7,714 nt of DNA. Source: an uncultured Lachnospiraceae bacterium. Its GTDB lineage: Bacteria > Bacillota > Clostridia > Lachnospirales > Lachnospiraceae. Position 1 is the first letter of the stretch. Each line of letters opens with the position of its first letter. This document shows, in pieces, positions 1 to 6,359 of this stretch. The notes under the pieces were generated by a model, which was given only the letters and a program-made list of their open reading frames with translations, was not told the DNA's origin and did not search any database. The DNA lies in the NCBI GenBank assembly GCA_945834545.1, contig CAMAHO010000111.1, forward strand, positions 1 through 7,714, given 5' to 3'. The position numbers and the translations under genes were made by a program.

Positions 1-52
1 GGCTTTCCTCGTCTCCTGCCATTATCCTACCGTATGCATATATATTCTGCAT
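1..52 (-). CDS. N-terminal fragment of an unrecognised protein (leaves the left edge)
   Basis: Reading leftwards from the ATG at 52-50, the frame stays open to the window edge and gives MQNIYAYGRIMAGDEES (17 codons). The start is supported by a ribosome binding site, AGAGG at 62-58 on the minus strand, five bases before the ATG. The gene lies in the same direction as the LicD-fusion genes and follows the structured RNA at 81-270, so it may be a further member of the same flagellar or glycan-modification cluster, now separated from it by that RNA. I do not recognise the family from 17 residues. The start lacks the PLMP-type motif expected near the N-terminus of IscB, so it is not the nuclease that would go with a HEARO RNA. 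The frame and start are likely; the function is unknown. Confidence 0.55.
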   Translation of the reverse strand, partial: MQNIYAYGRIMAGDEES

Positions 53-80
53 AAATACCTCTATTCCTCGCTAATTATGA

Positions 81-122
81 CTACCGGCTAAGCCGGTAGT
101 TTGCTCTGCGGCTATAAGCCGC
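81..122 (-). repeat. Twin perfect hairpins at the 3' end of the structured RNA
   Basis: Two perfect inverted repeats sit eight bases apart: GCGGCT-TAT-AGCCGC at 122-108 and CTACCGGCTTAGCCGGTAG at 99-81 (read on the minus strand). The second is followed by TCATAATTAG, not a run of T, so it is not a convincing intrinsic terminator, and it ends about 30 bases before the ATG at 52. Tandem subterminal hairpins of this kind are typical of the ends of IS200/IS605-related elements. They are probably the 3' end of the HEARO-like RNA and perhaps the right end of the mobile unit. Confidence 0.6.
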
Positions 123-270
123 TATTACCGTCTGGCACCAAAATTTGCACCTGAATTTTTATACGGTGCGGGCTAATTTCGGTTATAGGATTCTCCTTTA
201 TACAAGAAAGGACCTCACGCCGTAGCGCCAGGTCCTCACATTTCAATCCGTCTTGTGATTCCTTTCACAC
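81..270 (-). ncRNA. HEARO-like structured RNA (IscB-type omega RNA scaffold), standalone
   Basis: On the minus strand this stretch folds into a dense series of helices. In transcript order: TGTGA/TCACA (269-265 with 258-254); AGGACCT/AGGTCCT (236-230 with 215-209) enclosing CGC/GCG; AGGA/TCCT (197-194 with 190-187); an 8-bp helix CCGAAATT/AATTTTGG with one G-U pair (182-175 with 145-138) enclosing GCACC/GGTGC (169-165 with 151-147); a possible ACCGT/ACGGT pseudoknot (167-163 with 131-127); GCGGCT-TAT-AGCCGC (122-108); and a 19-base palindromic hairpin (99-81). The fragments CACAAGACGGAT, GGCGCTACGGC, AGGAGAATCC and GCACCGTATAA match my memory of the HEARO family, the RNA now known as the omega RNA guiding the nickase-like nuclease IscB. 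No iscB lies next to it here. Most such copies without a nuclease gene are non-autonomous remnants of an IS200/IS605-like element. The structure is seen directly; the family name is recalled, not searched. The exact ends are uncertain by 5-15 bases. Confidence 0.55.
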
Positions 271-382
271 CTAACTACCGCCCTGTAGCTATGACATTTA
301 CGTATTTATCGGCAAAAGGGATTATAATCTTAACCCTATCCTATAAATTACTCCTTACGCAACCATTCTATATCCAATTTTT

Positions 383-391
383 ATTATATCA
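383..391 (-). promoter_or_regulatory. Possible extended -10 promoter before the structured RNA
   Basis: Just downstream of the second LicD-fusion stop codon the minus strand reads TGATATAAT, an extended -10 element (TG-N-TATAAT, 391-383). No good -35 hexamer is visible at 16-18 bases, which is usual for extended -10 promoters. A start near 376 would transcribe the HEARO-like RNA and then the gene at 52. A second TATAAT at 326-321 has no -35 partner and is weaker. This is a pattern match only. Confidence 0.3.
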
Positions 392-394
392 TTC

Positions 395-2677
395 CTACAC
401 CATCCAAATATTTTGTATCATAACCGGTTTCTTAGCCTGTCCAAACTCTGTCACGATTGGCATAGGATCCCCGTAATAGGCATCAAAATCCTCTACCTGA
501 CAGCGCTCATACTGCAGGATAGCGATGCTCGGAAAAGTCTTTATCAGCTTCTCCACTCCACTTATGATGTCAGTCAAGCTATTGTCAGCTTCCGGGAAAA
601 AACATACTGTCACTTCTACTTGTTCCTCACAGTTTCTAAATATCTGTAAATTACTCTCAATTTTTTCCCTTGCCGCTTCGTGAGCCTCCATGTAGGTGCC
701 TAAACTGATACCGTATAATAATTTCTTTTTTTGTTTCGCTGTAGGCACAGCAGCTTGGCTTTGATCCATAACAGGCAGCCCTGTAGTCAGAACTCTCTGC
801 TCCCAGAATTCTCTTGTCTCTTCCCCTGCAAACTCTGTCAGCTTTTCGATATATAATCCCCTCATATTTTCCGACTGGACAAGCACCTGGTCTGCATATA
901 CTACCCCTGGCATTGTCACATAGTATTTCATATTTAAATAAGCTCTGGCGCTTTCCTTGGTATAGTCCTCCACAGCAAATGGGGGCACATAAATCAGGTT
1001 ATCCGTATATTTCCTGATATTGACGGAATAAAACATCTCCGGCACGGAAACATTGGGATGCCAAGCATCATAAGGGTTCTGAAGGATTACCGTCTCCGGA
1101 TGCAGCAATTCCAGATATTCCGGTGTGAATAACCTATAGTCTAAGGCCTGTACTTCCTCCGGGAAGTCTAAGGCATCGCAGCACACTGCTTTAGGGGAAC
1201 CATCGTAATCCTTATAGTAATAGGGCAGGGGTACCACATAGACATCACAGGAAGCATCCTTCTTGGCTGCCTGCCATAAATGCTGTAATCCCTTCCAATC
1301 CTTTGCCAGTACCGGCAGAAAAAGGACTGCTCGTCGTGCATAAACATTGGCATCCAATTCCGTTGTAATACTATCCCTAAGTTGTTGTAACCTACTACCC
1401 ATACAAGGGTCTGTGGTTTCTTTCATGGTCTGTAGGCCATCAGCAACTGCTGCCATCCGTTCATAGAGGACATACAGCTCCTCGCAGTACTGCTCCAACA
1501 GATGAATAATTGTAGCATCCTCTCCCACAATCTGTTCCAGCAGGGTTCCCAAATCCACAGACAGCTGTTGACTCATCTGCAACAGGTTCATTCCCTGCTC
1601 TGCAGTCAGCTCCTGCTTTGCCTCAAGCAACTCCTCCTGCATACGCCACAGCTCCTGTACGCATTCCCTGGTCATCTCCTTATAGGACTGCTGCTTACAG
1701 GCTTGTTCCTGGGCAGTTCTATGAAGCTTTGCCGACTCCAATCGAAATTCCGGCAAGGGGGTATCCAGCACCTTCAGCAGATTCTTCTTCTGCCCTTCAA
1801 AGAAGGGATAATCATGGGCTCCTGCATCCTTCACCAGCCGCATATAATCCCCATACCGTTTCCGCAGCATGCTGTCGTAGAGCCTGGGAACAGGTATAGT
1901 GGTATGCTCAAAGGGAACACGGATAGGGTTGTCATAGTTCTCCTTCGGGAAATGCCTGTCACTACCCTTAAGTCCCCAGGGAAACAACTGGGTCAGGGTG
2001 TCCGACTCGTTCTCCGGCACTCTGGCAAAGATCTTTTCCACTTCCCTGTAGAGATACCTGCCCATGGCTTCCGCATCCTCTATTCGTTTCAATTTCTGCC
2101 CGTACAGCTCCTCTGCCGTCCGCAGATTCCGTTCCTTCTTCTCTCCTGTTAAGGTTCCTTCCACGATGCCATCCGCCACGCCCAGGAGATACTTACAGAG
2201 AATCCTCCGTTCCTCCTCCTTGTCCGGGTCACGGTACACATAGTCCAGCACAAAGATATCCACGCTGGCAATGTAGGGAAAGTTATGGAATCTCCGCAGG
2301 TGCTCCTTTTCAAAGCAAAAGTGATTTCTCCCTACCACCTTTCCCATAAACAGCCAGAAATCCTTTTGGTTCTGATTGGTCTGAATGTGAAAGCCCTCCG
2401 GCAGGTCGTGGGAAGCCACCTTCAGAAACTTCTCGTAGTCCGCTCTTTTCATGACGATATCAATGTCGTCATCCCAGGGCACAAAGCCTCCATGGCGAAT
2501 TGCCCCCAAAAGAGTTCCCCAATCCGCAAAATATTCGATATGATGTTTTTCGCACACCCTGTCGATTTCCGCCAGCACTTCCAGGTCCGCTGCCCAGGCT
2601 TGCTTAATTGCACCGGGCACCATGAAGCCACACCTGACCTCATCCAACAGGAAGGAATTAGGGACTGTACATTCCAT
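395..2677 (-). CDS. LicD-domain phosphotransferase fused to a glycosyltransferase-like C-terminal domain (second paralogue)
   Basis: This 760-residue protein has two recognisable parts. Residues about 25-300 are a LicD domain with the signature GTLLG (54-58), RHGGF (61-65) and the acidic metal-binding cluster WDDDID (68-73), all intact. LicD proteins share the nucleotidyltransferase fold with fukutin/FKRP and transfer phosphocholine or similar phospho-groups from a CDP-activated donor onto glycans. Residues about 335-440 are a Gln/Glu-rich helical linker. From about residue 445 a second domain runs to the end; it contains VVPLPYYYKD, an IQNPYDAWHP motif and the terminal DAYYGD...KPVMIQN motif. 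I recall this module from large Lachnospiraceae proteins and infer a GT-B-like fold related to CDP-glycerol phosphotransferases. There is no signal peptide or membrane segment, so the protein is probably cytoplasmic. It follows its paralogue by 66 bases, likely in one transcript. The start ATG at 2677 is preceded by AGAAGGGA. The domain is clear; the substrate is unknown, and flagellin glycan is an inference from position. Confidence 0.85.
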   Translation of the reverse strand: MECTVPNSFLLDEVRCGFMVPGAIKQAWAADLEVLAEIDRVCEKHHIEYFADWGTLLGAIRHGGFVPWDDDIDIVMKRADYEKFLKVASHDLPEGFHIQTNQNQKDFWLFMGKVVGRNHFCFEKEHLRRFHNFPYIASVDIFVLDYVYRDPDKEEERRILCKYLLGVADGIVEGTLTGEKKERNLRTAEELYGQKLKRIEDAEAMGRYLYREVEKIFARVPENESDTLTQLFPWGLKGSDRHFPKENYDNPIRVPFEHTTIPVPRLYDSMLRKRYGDYMRLVKDAGAHDYPFFEGQKKNLLKVLDTPLPEFRLESAKLHRTAQEQACKQQSYKEMTRECVQELWRMQEELLEAKQELTAEQGMNLLQMSQQLSVDLGTLLEQIVGEDATIIHLLEQYCEELYVLYERMAAVADGLQTMKETTDPCMGSRLQQLRDSITTELDANVYARRAVLFLPVLAKDWKGLQHLWQAAKKDASCDVYVVPLPYYYKDYDGSPKAVCCDALDFPEEVQALDYRLFTPEYLELLHPETVILQNPYDAWHPNVSVPEMFYSVNIRKYTDNLIYVPPFAVEDYTKESARAYLNMKYYVTMPGVVYADQVLVQSENMRGLYIEKLTEFAGEETREFWEQRVLTTGLPVMDQSQAAVPTAKQKKKLLYGISLGTYMEAHEAAREKIESNLQIFRNCEEQVEVTVCFFPEADNSLTDIISGVEKLIKTFPSIAILQYERCQVEDFDAYYGDPMPIVTEFGQAKKPVMIQNIWMV

Positions 2678-2727
2678 TGCTTTCCCTTCTCTCTTGTCAG
2701 CCTTGCTATCTGATTACATCATACTAC

Positions 2728-2751
2728 TTTCTTGGAAGTTACTTCAAGAAA
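2728..2751 (-). other. Hairpin overlapping the stop codon of the first LicD-fusion gene
   Basis: On the minus strand TTTCTTG (2751-2745) pairs with CAAGAAA (2734-2728), and AAG/CTT extends the stem inside. The TGA stop at 2746-2744 lies in the stem. No T-run follows, so it is not a clear terminator. It could be an mRNA-stability or processing element between the two co-transcribed genes. Confidence 0.35.
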
Positions 2752-4987
2752 TATCTACATTTTGTAGCATCACGGGCTTGTTTCTCTCCCTCATAGCCTG
2801 GGCATTCCTGCCCGCATCCCCATAGTAGGCGTCTGCCATAGCCAGCCATTTGGCGCCTTCTTCTGCTTCCACAATAGTAATCCAGCCCTTGTCTCTTGCC
2901 TGATTGACCAGATGCTTATACTCCCTATAGGTGGCGGGGATTCGCTTCTCCAGCCGTTCCCTTAGCATAGCATCCTGAAGCCATACAATTTGAATATGCT
3001 CCGCCTGCTTTTCAAACACATAGAGAGAGCTTCGTATCTTATCTAACATCCTCTGCTTATGCTCCATCAAGCCATTGCCGCTGATATGGTAAATCAGGAC
3101 CTTCTTATCGCCCCATTGGTCAGGTCTAGGCACGGCTTCCTCGGGAATGTCGTAAATCTTAGGGGCAGCTTCGATTTTCCCCTCCCATATCTCCTTGGTA
3201 TCCTCACCGGCCCACTGGCACAGATAGTCAATGTAGCTTTCCTTCATTCCCTCCGACTGCAGATACACCTTATCCGCATACACAAGACCCGGCATGGGCA
3301 CGAAGTATTTCCTGCTCTTAAGCCCTCTGCCGTCCTCCGGATTCATCTCATCCAGCTTAAACCAAGGGATATAAATCAGTTCCTCGCACTGCTCCTGTAG
3401 CACCTCTGCGTAATAATTGGTATGAACCGTTACCGTATAGTTCCACTCATCCCAGGGATTTTGAATCACAATCACATCCGGGTGGTTGTTTTGTACATCA
3501 TAGTCCTCAAACATGGTGATAGGGACATACTCCGGGAAGGCCTCTCTGTCGCAATGCACCTCTCCTACTTCTCCGCTCCAGATCTTTTTATAAAAATAGG
3601 GGAGGGGAACCACCTTCACATCATTTTCTTCGTTGCTGACAGCCTCCTTCCAAAGGGGCTCCAGCAACCTCCAATGCGCTGCATGATACGGCATAAATAC
3701 GATTTCTTTTTTCAGCTGTAGCTTCTCAAACGACATCTTCACGACATCCATAAGCTTATCCAGCATGCTCTTCACTGTCGCTCCATCCAGGGCATTCCCC
3801 TGTCCTAGCACTTCATAGATCTGGAAGACTGCTTCACAGTACTTCTCCAGACAGGTTACGGTCTCCGAGCCTTCTCCCACTTTTTTTTCTATGCTTCTGC
3901 CCATTCCAATGGCCAGCTCCTGGCATTTTTCCAGGCACTGCAGAGCTAACTCCTGCTCTCCAACTGCTAACAACATGCCTACCTTCTCATGCACCTGTGC
4001 CAACAAGCCTATTCGCCTGTCTATGTCCTCTCGAAAGGTAGGAAGCTTGCTCTTCTTCCAATCCTTGGGATACTGATAGGTGGGTAGATTCACATCCTTC
4101 TCTATCAGAAATTCCTCTTGTGCCTCAAAGTAAGGGTAGTCATGACTTCCTCCCTTACGGACATTTTTCATATAATCCCCATACTTTTTCTTCAGGATGT
4201 CATCATATCCAATGGGTACCGGCATGGTCATATTTTCAAAGGGCATGCGAATACTGTCCTGGAAATAGGACTTGGGATATACACAGCCACCATTCTCCAG
4301 ATAAAGTGGCATGAGGGCGATTTCGTCTGATTCTCTTTCCCCATAAATAGCATACAGGGAGCAGACAATCTTATATAGCTGGTCTTTGATGCTCTTTTTT
4401 CGGTCGATTTTTTGTTTACAAAGCTCCTCGATTCGCAGCAAATGATATTCCAGTTCCTCCGGCTCCATATGCTGTGTACCATTGACATCAGCTACGCTCT
4501 TAACATATTCCACCAAATCCTTCTGGGTCTGTACCAGTTTCTTGTCCCTGGCCAGATAATCCAGAGGGAAGATATCCACACCAACGACATAAGGCATGTT
4601 GTGGTATTTATCCAGGAACTCCGGCTTATAGTTAATCTCTGAAGAGTTCACCACCCGTGTCATCACATCCCAGTAATCCTCCTGGTTGTGGTAATTCAGG
4701 TAATCGTATCCTTTGGGAAGCTCCCGATCAAGGACCTTTAGGAACCTCTCATAATCGGGTCTCTTCATACAGATATCCATGTCGTCATCCCAGGGGATAA
4801 AGCCCCCGTGACGCACCGTACCCAGAAGGGTGCCCCATTCTGCAAAATAGGGGATATTATACTTCTTGCAGATTTTATCTATCACCTGCAATACCTCTAA
4901 TGTGGCCGCCCAACAGCACTTCATGCGAGCATCTATAAAATAGCCGGCTACCACTTCATCTTCAAAATAAGTCTCAGGAAAATTCAT
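2744..4987 (-). CDS. LicD-domain phosphotransferase fused to a glycosyltransferase-like C-terminal domain (first paralogue)
   Basis: This protein of 747 residues (750 if the GTG at 4996 is used) has the same layout as its neighbour. An N-terminal LicD domain carries EWGTLLGTVRHGGF (about 50-63), the acidic cluster WDDDMD (66-71) and the typical MKRPDYERF that follows. A helical linker spans about 330-420. The C-terminal domain, from about 425, has VVPLPYFYKK, VIQNPWDEW, the MPGLVYADKVYLQSEGM block and the terminal DAYYGD...KPVMLQN. By family knowledge the LicD part transfers a phospho-group from a CDP-linked donor to a sugar; the C-terminal half looks like a GT-B-type transferase, which is inference. 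I prefer ATG 4987 because GAGGTG sits seven bases upstream; from GTG 4996 the same GAGG would overlap the start. The two paralogues are close in the LicD domain (about half identical by eye) and diverge more after it. The gene lies 113 bases downstream of flagellin B, with only a leaky-looking hairpin between, which suggests a role in flagellin or surface glycan modification. Confidence 0.85.
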   Translation of the reverse strand: MNFPETYFEDEVVAGYFIDARMKCCWAATLEVLQVIDKICKKYNIPYFAEWGTLLGTVRHGGFIPWDDDMDICMKRPDYERFLKVLDRELPKGYDYLNYHNQEDYWDVMTRVVNSSEINYKPEFLDKYHNMPYVVGVDIFPLDYLARDKKLVQTQKDLVEYVKSVADVNGTQHMEPEELEYHLLRIEELCKQKIDRKKSIKDQLYKIVCSLYAIYGERESDEIALMPLYLENGGCVYPKSYFQDSIRMPFENMTMPVPIGYDDILKKKYGDYMKNVRKGGSHDYPYFEAQEEFLIEKDVNLPTYQYPKDWKKSKLPTFREDIDRRIGLLAQVHEKVGMLLAVGEQELALQCLEKCQELAIGMGRSIEKKVGEGSETVTCLEKYCEAVFQIYEVLGQGNALDGATVKSMLDKLMDVVKMSFEKLQLKKEIVFMPYHAAHWRLLEPLWKEAVSNEENDVKVVPLPYFYKKIWSGEVGEVHCDREAFPEYVPITMFEDYDVQNNHPDVIVIQNPWDEWNYTVTVHTNYYAEVLQEQCEELIYIPWFKLDEMNPEDGRGLKSRKYFVPMPGLVYADKVYLQSEGMKESYIDYLCQWAGEDTKEIWEGKIEAAPKIYDIPEEAVPRPDQWGDKKVLIYHISGNGLMEHKQRMLDKIRSSLYVFEKQAEHIQIVWLQDAMLRERLEKRIPATYREYKHLVNQARDKGWITIVEAEEGAKWLAMADAYYGDAGRNAQAMRERNKPVMLQNVDIS

Positions 4988-5040
4988 CTCATTCACCTCA
5001 GATTTAATTGTTTGTTCCCAACTCTCTTGCTGTAATAAGT

Positions 5041-5068
5041 AAGGGAACCGGATTACTCCGATTCCCTT
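5041..5068 (-). terminator. Hairpin terminator after flagellin B, probably leaky
   Basis: On the minus strand AAGGGAATCGGA (5068-5057) pairs with TCCGGTTCCCTT (5052-5041) over 12 bp with one G-U pair, closing a GTAA (GNRA-type) loop. The bases that follow are ACTTATTACAG, a poor U-tract. It probably ends or protects the abundant flagellin mRNA but allows some read-through into the LicD-fusion genes, which have no obvious promoter of their own in the 113-base gap. Confidence 0.6.
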
Positions 5069-5100
5069 TCTATAGAATAATTCCTATTCCTTCAAACCTA

Positions 5101-6033
5101 TTAACCTAACAGAGACATTACACCCTGGTTGCTCTGATTTGCCTGAGCTAGCATTGACTGACCAGCCTGAGCAAGGATGTTGTTGTTAGAGTATCTAACC
5201 ATCTCTGTAGCCATATCTGTATCGCGGATGCTGGATTCAGCAGATGTGGTATTCTCAACTACGTTGTTCAGGTTGTTGATGGTGTGCTCCAGACGATTCT
5301 GAATGGAACCCAAATCAGATCTCTGTTCCGATACTGTCTGCAATGCAGCCTTAGCCCACACATTCAATGCGGCAAAGTTAGAAGATGTAATTGCGTTGGG
5401 TTCTTTCACCTTGGAAGCAGAACCCAGGTTGACAAAATTGATAAATTTAGCCACTACCTTAGAAGCTGTTTTTAAGGTGGTCGATGTGTTAGTTGCATTC
5501 ATCTTGGAAACAAAGGTCGCATTCGCTAAATTTGAAACACTCATGGCCTGAATGGTAATTGAAATTTTATTGTCCTTATTGGACTCTGCTCCGACCTGAA
5601 GAGCCTTCTTGCTGAATGTACCATCCAATAAGCTCTGCTCGTTGAAGGTTGTGGTTTCCTTAACTCGGTCAATTTCCTGCATTAACTGGGAAACTTCAGA
5701 TGCCACATAGCTTCTGTCCTGAGTAGTAAGGGTTCCGTTCTCACCCTTAACGGCTAGCTCGTTAATTCTCTGCAGCATATCCTGTACCTCTGCCAATGCA
5801 CCTTCAGCGGTCTGTACACAGGAGATACCGTCCTGAGCGTTTGAAGACGCCTGAGTCAGGCCTCTGATCTGTCGTCTCATCTTCTCACTCATGGAGAGAC
5901 CTGCTGCATCATCTGCTGCACGGTTAATCTTATAACCGGAAGATAACTTTTCAGTGGACTTTGCCTGGCTGGCTGTGGTTAAGCCTAACATTCTGTTGGA
6001 ATTCATTGCTGTGAGATTGTGTTGAACTACCAT
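5101..6033 (-). CDS. fliC: Flagellin B (second tandem flagellin)
   Basis: This 310-residue flagellin is the subunit of the flagellar filament, exported by the flagellar type III system and polymerised under the cap. The conserved N-terminal D0/D1 region covers about residues 1-160, with MVVQHNLTAMNSNRMLG, LSSGYKINRAADDAAGL and the LQRINELAV segment at 88-96. The C-terminal D1/D0 region covers about 220-310, with SDLGSIQNRLEH, RDTDMATEM and the terminal NQGVMSLLG. The middle (about 161-220) is short, so the outer D2/D3 domains are absent. It is rich in Ser and Thr (for example TNTSTTLKTAS), a plausible site for O-linked glycans. There is a single cysteine, Cys72. The start ATG at 6033 has AAGGAGG nine bases upstream. 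It has its own sigma-28-type promoter at 6169-6195 and a 12-bp hairpin after the stop. Identification is firm; the symbol fliC is used in the general sense (hag in Bacillus). Confidence 0.97.
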   Translation of the reverse strand: MVVQHNLTAMNSNRMLGLTTASQAKSTEKLSSGYKINRAADDAAGLSMSEKMRRQIRGLTQASSNAQDGISCVQTAEGALAEVQDMLQRINELAVKGENGTLTTQDRSYVASEVSQLMQEIDRVKETTTFNEQSLLDGTFSKKALQVGAESNKDNKISITIQAMSVSNLANATFVSKMNATNTSTTLKTASKVVAKFINFVNLGSASKVKEPNAITSSNFAALNVWAKAALQTVSEQRSDLGSIQNRLEHTINNLNNVVENTTSAESSIRDTDMATEMVRYSNNNILAQAGQSMLAQANQSNQGVMSLLG

Positions 6034-6110
6034 ATACTATTTCCTCCTTGATGTAGCCCCTCGTGGGCTATTCCTTGTATTGAACCGCTTCCTCAAACAT
6101 CCTTGTAATC
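6034..6110 (-). promoter_or_regulatory. Flagellin B leader with CsrA-like GGA sites and strong ribosome binding site
   Basis: The leader just before flagellin B holds three GGA motifs like CsrA targets. TTACAAGGATGT (6108-6097) matches the recalled CsrA consensus RUACARGGAUGU at 11 of 12 positions. ATACAAGGAA (6080-6071) matches its first nine positions. The Shine-Dalgarno AAGGAGG (6049-6043) is itself a GGA site. A 6-bp hairpin TAGCCC/GGGCTA (6070-6065 with 6059-6054) lies between the second site and the Shine-Dalgarno. In B. subtilis CsrA represses hag translation by binding an upstream site plus one that covers the Shine-Dalgarno, and FliW relieves this. The same control is inferred here; no csrA or fliW is in the window. 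Confidence 0.6.
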
Positions 6111-6168
6111 CGGTGTTGGTTATCAAATGTTATTGTGAGATGAAACTCACTTGCTTTAGTTGTAATGT

Positions 6169-6195
6169 ATATCGACCCGTTTTGGGATTACTTTA
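6169..6195 (-). promoter_or_regulatory. Sigma-28/sigma-D promoter of flagellin B
   Basis: On the minus strand TAAA (6195-6192) and GTCGATAT (6176-6169) are separated by exactly 15 bases. The Gram-positive motility-sigma consensus is TAAA-N15-GCCGATAT, so only one base differs. Transcription would start near 6162 and give a leader of about 128 bases. Upstream (about 6196-6250) the minus strand is full of A- and T-tracts, which could act as an UP element. This is the best promoter match in the window. Confidence 0.8.
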
Positions 6196-6254
6196 GGGGT
6201 TTTTCAAAAAAGTTTGGAATTTTTCTCGCTTTCTTTTTATTTCCACCAAAAAAC

Positions 6255-6279
6255 TTATCGGCTTAAGCAATACATTATA
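6255..6279 (-). promoter_or_regulatory. Second possible promoter upstream of flagellin B
   Basis: A perfect sigma-28 -10 octamer, GCCGATAA, lies at 6262-6255 on the minus strand, and a perfect TATAAT at 6279-6274. Neither has a convincing -35 at its proper spacing: TCTA lies 15 bases upstream of GCCGATAA, and TTTCTG lies 17 bases upstream of TATAAT. It follows directly after the flagellin A terminator. It may be a weak or duplicated motility promoter, or chance. Confidence 0.3.
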
Positions 6280-6299
6280 GAGGATACTCCCAGCCACAG

Positions 6300-6329
6300 A
6301 AAAAGGACCGGTCTTTCGACCGGCCCCTT
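6300..6329 (-). terminator. Strong intrinsic terminator after flagellin A
   Basis: On the minus strand AAGGGGCCGGTC (6329-6318) pairs with GACCGGTCCTTT (6313-6302) around a GAAA tetraloop. The stem is GC-rich with two G-U pairs and runs straight into TTTTT. It lies about 30 bases past the flagellin A stop codon and should separate flagellin A from flagellin B, so that each has its own mRNA. Confidence 0.88.
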
Positions 6330-6359
6330 CGGTAGTTTTCAGTTTTGAACTTAACCTGA

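Noticed and set aside
1..52. Left-edge gene as iscB
   Set aside because: The expected N-terminal PLMP-type motif is absent from the ATG frame, and the other two minus-strand frames do not show it either.
81..99. Palindromic hairpin as an intrinsic terminator
   Set aside because: The stem is strong, but it is followed by TCATAATTAG, not a T-run, and a gene starts about 30 bases later on the same strand.
238..252. Fragment resembling a CRISPR repeat end (ATTTCAATCCGTC-like)
   Set aside because: It occurs once, with no repeat-spacer periodicity around it, and is better explained as part of the structured RNA on the minus strand.
255..476. 73-codon plus-strand frame over the left intergenic region
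   Set aside because: It overlaps the end of the second LicD-fusion gene and the structured RNA, lacks a Shine-Dalgarno and reads as low-complexity sequence.
1502..2152. 216-codon open frame on the plus strand
   Set aside because: It lies wholly antisense to the LicD-fusion gene, in a region whose minus-strand frame has clear family motifs; the plus-strand protein has no recognisable pattern and no good ribosome binding site.
4994..4996. GTG as the start of the first LicD-fusion gene
   Set aside because: The only Shine-Dalgarno-like sequence (GAGG) overlaps this GTG; it is at proper distance from the ATG at 4987.
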